Source: Verrucomicrobiota bacterium (GTDB taxonomy: Bacteria; Verrucomicrobiota; Verrucomicrobiia; Limisphaerales; AV2). Taken from it: 7,280 nucleotides of DNA. The stretch lies in contig QHPA01000486.1 in assembly GCA_003218935.1 (NCBI GenBank), forward strand, positions 1 through 7,280, read 5' to 3'. The translations under genes were made by a program, and so were the position numbers. The stretch's first letter is position 1. Each line of letters starts with the position of its first letter. Below are positions 5,175 through 7,280 of this stretch, piece by piece. The notes beneath the pieces are model-generated. The model saw only the letters and a list, made by a program, of their open reading frames with translations. It searched no databases and had not been told where the DNA came from.

Positions 5175-6180
5175 CCCGACCACTGAAACTTGGACGACGG
5201 CGGGTGCGATGAGCACCGCGCGCGAAGTTCACACCGCGACCTTGTTGGCGAATGGAGGAGTGCTGATAGCCGGGGGCACGCCCGATTTGCTTGTCTCTCT
5301 TTCCAGCACGGAGCTGTACGATTCGACTATCGGGACGTGGATGGGGACCGGCCCGCTGAACACCGGACGTTATTCGCACGCGGCGACATTGCTGCCGAGC
5401 GGGCAGGTCCTGATCGCAGGAGGCTATGACAGCGGAGGAAGCGTTATCTCCAGCGCGGAATTGTATGATCCGGCTCGCGAGACATGGACGGCCACTGGTT
5501 TGCTAAACACCGCACGCTATAATCATACGATGACGTTGCTACCCTATGGGAAGGTGCTTGTCGTGGGGGGCAGTGGCAATGGCGATCTTTCCAGCGCTGA
5601 ATTGTACGATCCAGCCAACGGCAAGTGGACGACGACCGGCACACTAGCCAAACCACACAAGTCTCACACGGCAACCTTGTTGCCCACTGGAAAGGTTCTG
5701 ATCGCCGGAGACAGCGGCAGCAGTGGTTTTGCTTCCAAGTGTGAGCTCTACGATCCGACCGCCGAGTTGTGGACGGCGACTGGCGCTTTGAACACCTCGC
5801 GCGGTTCGCACACCGCAACGTTGCTGCGCAACGGGAAGGTGCTAGTCGCGGGAGGCTTTAACACCAGCGGCGGCTGGCTTTCCAGCGGGGAGTTGTACGA
5901 TCCTGCCACCGAAATGTGGACGGCAACCGGCGAGCTGATTACCGCGCGCAGTGGTCACACAGCGACGTTGCTGCCCAATGGGAAGGTGCTGGTCGCGGGG
6001 GGCTATAACGGCAGTGGGCTTTCTAGCGTGGAGCTGTACGATCCGGGGGCGGGCAAATGGACGGTGACCCGCGCGCTGGCCTCCGCACATAGATATCACA
6101 CTGCGACGTTGCTACCTAATGGAGAAGTGTTGGTCGCGGGAGACAGAAACGGCTTTTTTCCCAGCGCAGAGTTGTATGAC
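4404..6180 (+). repeat. Thirteen tandem Kelch modules of about 140 bp
   Basis: The motif H-[TA]-x-[TI]-L-L occurs 13 times and is followed each time by E-L-Y-[DN], in modules of about 47-49 residues; module 5 lacks its VLVAGG core. The TW strand of each module is missing from module 13, but SW right after the signal peptide could supply it, the usual ring closure of propellers. Thirteen blades are more than one usual six- or seven-bladed Kelch propeller holds, so two propellers (6 plus 7) are the simplest reading. Confidence 0.85.
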
Positions 6181-6753
6181 GTTGGCCTGGGCTTCGATGC
6201 GTCCTGGCGGCCGCAGATCGCCACGGTCACTTCGCCGCTCACTTTGGGCAGCAGTCTGGCCATCACCGGCTCTGGCTTTCGCGGTGTGTCAGGAGGTTCG
6301 AGCGGCAATTCCCAGGATTCGCCCGCTGATTATCCGGTCGTGCAATTGCGCAGCCTGGAAAGTGCGCAGACCATTTTCCTCTCCTGCACGAACTGGTCCA
6401 CGAATTCGTTCGCTTCGGCGCCGGTGAACAGCTTCCCGCCCGGCTATGCGCTGGCAACGGTGTTCGTTAACGGCATTCCGAGCACGAGCAGCGTCGTCAA
6501 TGTCAGCGTCCCGATTCCGAACGCGCCCAACCTGACCGATACCAAAACGCTGAGCAACGGCTCGTTCCAGTTCGCCTTCACCAACAGCGTGGGAGCGATT
6601 TTCGGCGTTCTGACCACCACGAATGTGGCGTGGCCGTTGACCAACTGGACGGCGCTGGGCGGCGTCACGGAAATCTCGCCCGGCCAATTCCAATTCACCG
6701 ACCCGCAGGCGACGAACAATCCACAGAGCTTCTACCTTATTCGCTCGCCGTGA
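5011..6753 (+). CDS. Kelch-repeat protein, C-terminal fragment with Ig-like domain and C-terminal module
   Basis: This continues the Kelch gene from 5011 (TSAELYDPARGTWT, the second half of module 5) through modules 6-13 to about 6180. About 6205-6510 is an immunoglobulin-like segment (RPQIATVTSPLTLGSSLAITGSGFRGVSGG...DYPVVQLRSLE...VFVNGIPSTSSVVNVSVP), in the position where galactose oxidase-like Kelch proteins carry a C-terminal Ig-like domain. About 6510-6750 is a short module (GSFQFAFTNS...VLTTTN...NWTALGGV...GQFQFTD..ATNNPQSFYLIRSP), a C-terminal style I associate with exported Verrucomicrobia proteins. The stop is TGA at 6751-6753. The frame is open from about 4888, but sequence before 5011 is a shadow of the other frame. 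With the N-terminal part the intact protein would be about 830-840 residues. No clear terminator follows. Confidence 0.85.
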   Translation, partial: TSAELYDPARGTWTMTGVPSDSRLGHTATLLPNGEVLVVGGGGNTGFLSSAELYNPTTETWTTAGAMSTAREVHTATLLANGGVLIAGGTPDLLVSLSSTELYDSTIGTWMGTGPLNTGRYSHAATLLPSGQVLIAGGYDSGGSVISSAELYDPARETWTATGLLNTARYNHTMTLLPYGKVLVVGGSGNGDLSSAELYDPANGKWTTTGTLAKPHKSHTATLLPTGKVLIAGDSGSSGFASKCELYDPTAELWTATGALNTSRGSHTATLLRNGKVLVAGGFNTSGGWLSSGELYDPATEMWTATGELITARSGHTATLLPNGKVLVAGGYNGSGLSSVELYDPGAGKWTVTRALASAHRYHTATLLPNGEVLVAGDRNGFFPSAELYDVGLGFDASWRPQIATVTSPLTLGSSLAITGSGFRGVSGGSSGNSQDSPADYPVVQLRSLESAQTIFLSCTNWSTNSFASAPVNSFPPGYALATVFVNGIPSTSSVVNVSVPIPNAPNLTDTKTLSNGSFQFAFTNSVGAIFGVLTTTNVAWPLTNWTALGGVTEISPGQFQFTDPQATNNPQSFYLIRSP

Positions 6754-6856
6754 TCACCGGCAGCTTTTCTCCCGCAGCGTCAAGAGCGCAATTTCCGGTC
6801 ACGGCTCTCGTCGGCCACCCTTCCGGAGAATCTCGCTGCGCGAACAAGAGAACCGA

Positions 6857-6885
6857 TTGGAATCCTTTCATGCGCCCTGTAAGAT
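6857..6885 (+). promoter_or_regulatory. Candidate sigma70-type promoter for the right-edge gene
   Basis: TTGGAA (6857-6862) and TAAGAT (6880-6885) are 17 bp apart and each match consensus at 4 of 6 bases. Transcription would begin at about 6892, 17 nt before the ATG at 6909. The rest of the spacer from 6754 shows neither a gene nor a convincing terminator. Confidence 0.35.
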
Positions 6886-6908
6886 AAGACGCTGGCAATG
6901 CAGCGATC

Positions 6909-7280
6909 ATGAAGGCGCGGTGGAAAATCACGACAGGGCTCGCGGCAGGGGGTGTGCTTTGCGCCTTTCTCCTCTTGCGTTCGGATAGCAGCGAGCAAAA
7001 GGCTCTGGAGAAAACCCGGCGTGATTTGCGCCGGCTAGGCTTCAAGATCGACCTCACAGAATTCAACTTTCCGACTTCTGACGAATTGCGCGCACGCGCC
7101 GCCGCCTTGACCAACGCCACCTCGTTCACCGTCCCGCGGAACGTCAACGACTTCAACCGTCGTTCCGCACTCTTGCAGAACATGCCCGATCTCATGGCGG
7201 CAGTGGGTTCGGACGTGGCTCTCGTGATCTGGAAACAGGACAAGTTGCCGGATCATTCCGGCGAAAATCTCTGGCCGGCT
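6909..7280 (+). CDS. Membrane-anchored protein of unknown function (3' partial)
   Basis: The frame from ATG 6909 stays open to the right edge (124 codons). It starts MKARWKITTGLAAGGVLCAF, where a basic n-region leads into a hydrophobic segment of about 16 residues (ITTGLAAGGVLCAFLLL), then RSDSSEQKALEKTRRDLRRLGFKIDL. It therefore looks like a single N-terminal membrane anchor or signal peptide with the body outside the cytoplasm; GVLC resembles a lipobox, but the Cys is followed by AFLLL, so lipidation is doubtful. The mature part begins with a charged helical stretch (EKTRRDLRRLGF), then LTEFNFPTSDELRARAAALTNA and MAAVGSDVALVIWKQDKL. Codons are GC-rich at third positions throughout. I do not recognise a named family. 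No Shine-Dalgarno is visible; a 4-codon frame at 6898 ends overlapping this ATG (ATGA) and is probably chance. Confidence 0.75.
   Translation, partial: MKARWKITTGLAAGGVLCAFLLLRSDSSEQKALEKTRRDLRRLGFKIDLTEFNFPTSDELRARAAALTNATSFTVPRNVNDFNRRSALLQNMPDLMAAVGSDVALVIWKQDKLPDHSGENLWPA

Noticed and set aside
4404..6180. CRISPR-like array
   Set aside because: The regular spacing comes from coding Kelch modules of about 140 bp, not from short identical repeats with unique spacers.

Overview
The window looks like chromosomal DNA of a GC-rich Verrucomicrobiota bacterium, most likely from the Pedosphaera/Limisphaerales side of the phylum. This is inferred from gene style, not from a marker gene. The evidence is a solo type II secretion-style prepilin with the [25 protein letters not shown] signature, a CotH protein with a chitobiase-like domain, a long Kelch protein built on HTATLLPNGKVLVAGG modules, and many short GC-rich palindromic repeats between genes.

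Layout: (1) 1-2420, plus strand: a CotH-family surface or secreted protein running in from the left edge. Its reading frame breaks at about 812-818, with an apparent loss of roughly 30-40 codons, and again at about 2338-2340. (2) 2421-2808: a 388-bp intergenic region packed with palindromic repeats. (3) 2809-3567, minus strand: an intact prepilin-like gene convergent with the CotH gene. (4) 3568-4268: no intact gene. It holds a candidate promoter for the prepilin gene, an inverted second copy of a hairpin repeat, and a decayed gene remnant (about 3761-4036) split by an 88-bp inverted-repeat element with a 10-bp direct duplication. (5) 4269-6753, plus strand: a secreted Kelch-repeat protein with 13 modules, broken at about 5010 by a deletion of roughly 40 nt inside module 5. 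(6) 6909-7280, plus strand: the start of a membrane-anchored protein of unknown function that runs off the right edge.

All recognisable products are envelope or extracellular proteins, but they are separately transcribed units and nothing supports a shared pathway. The most unusual structure is in the repeats. Three different gene ends (CotH, prepilin and the remnant) have their TAG stop inside a GTAG-initiated palindromic repeat, and the prepilin gene is bracketed by inverted copies of a 61-64 bp hairpin repeat. There are five reading-frame breaks in 7.3 kb, so either these accessory genes are decaying or the underlying sequence contains indel errors. The sequence alone cannot separate the two.
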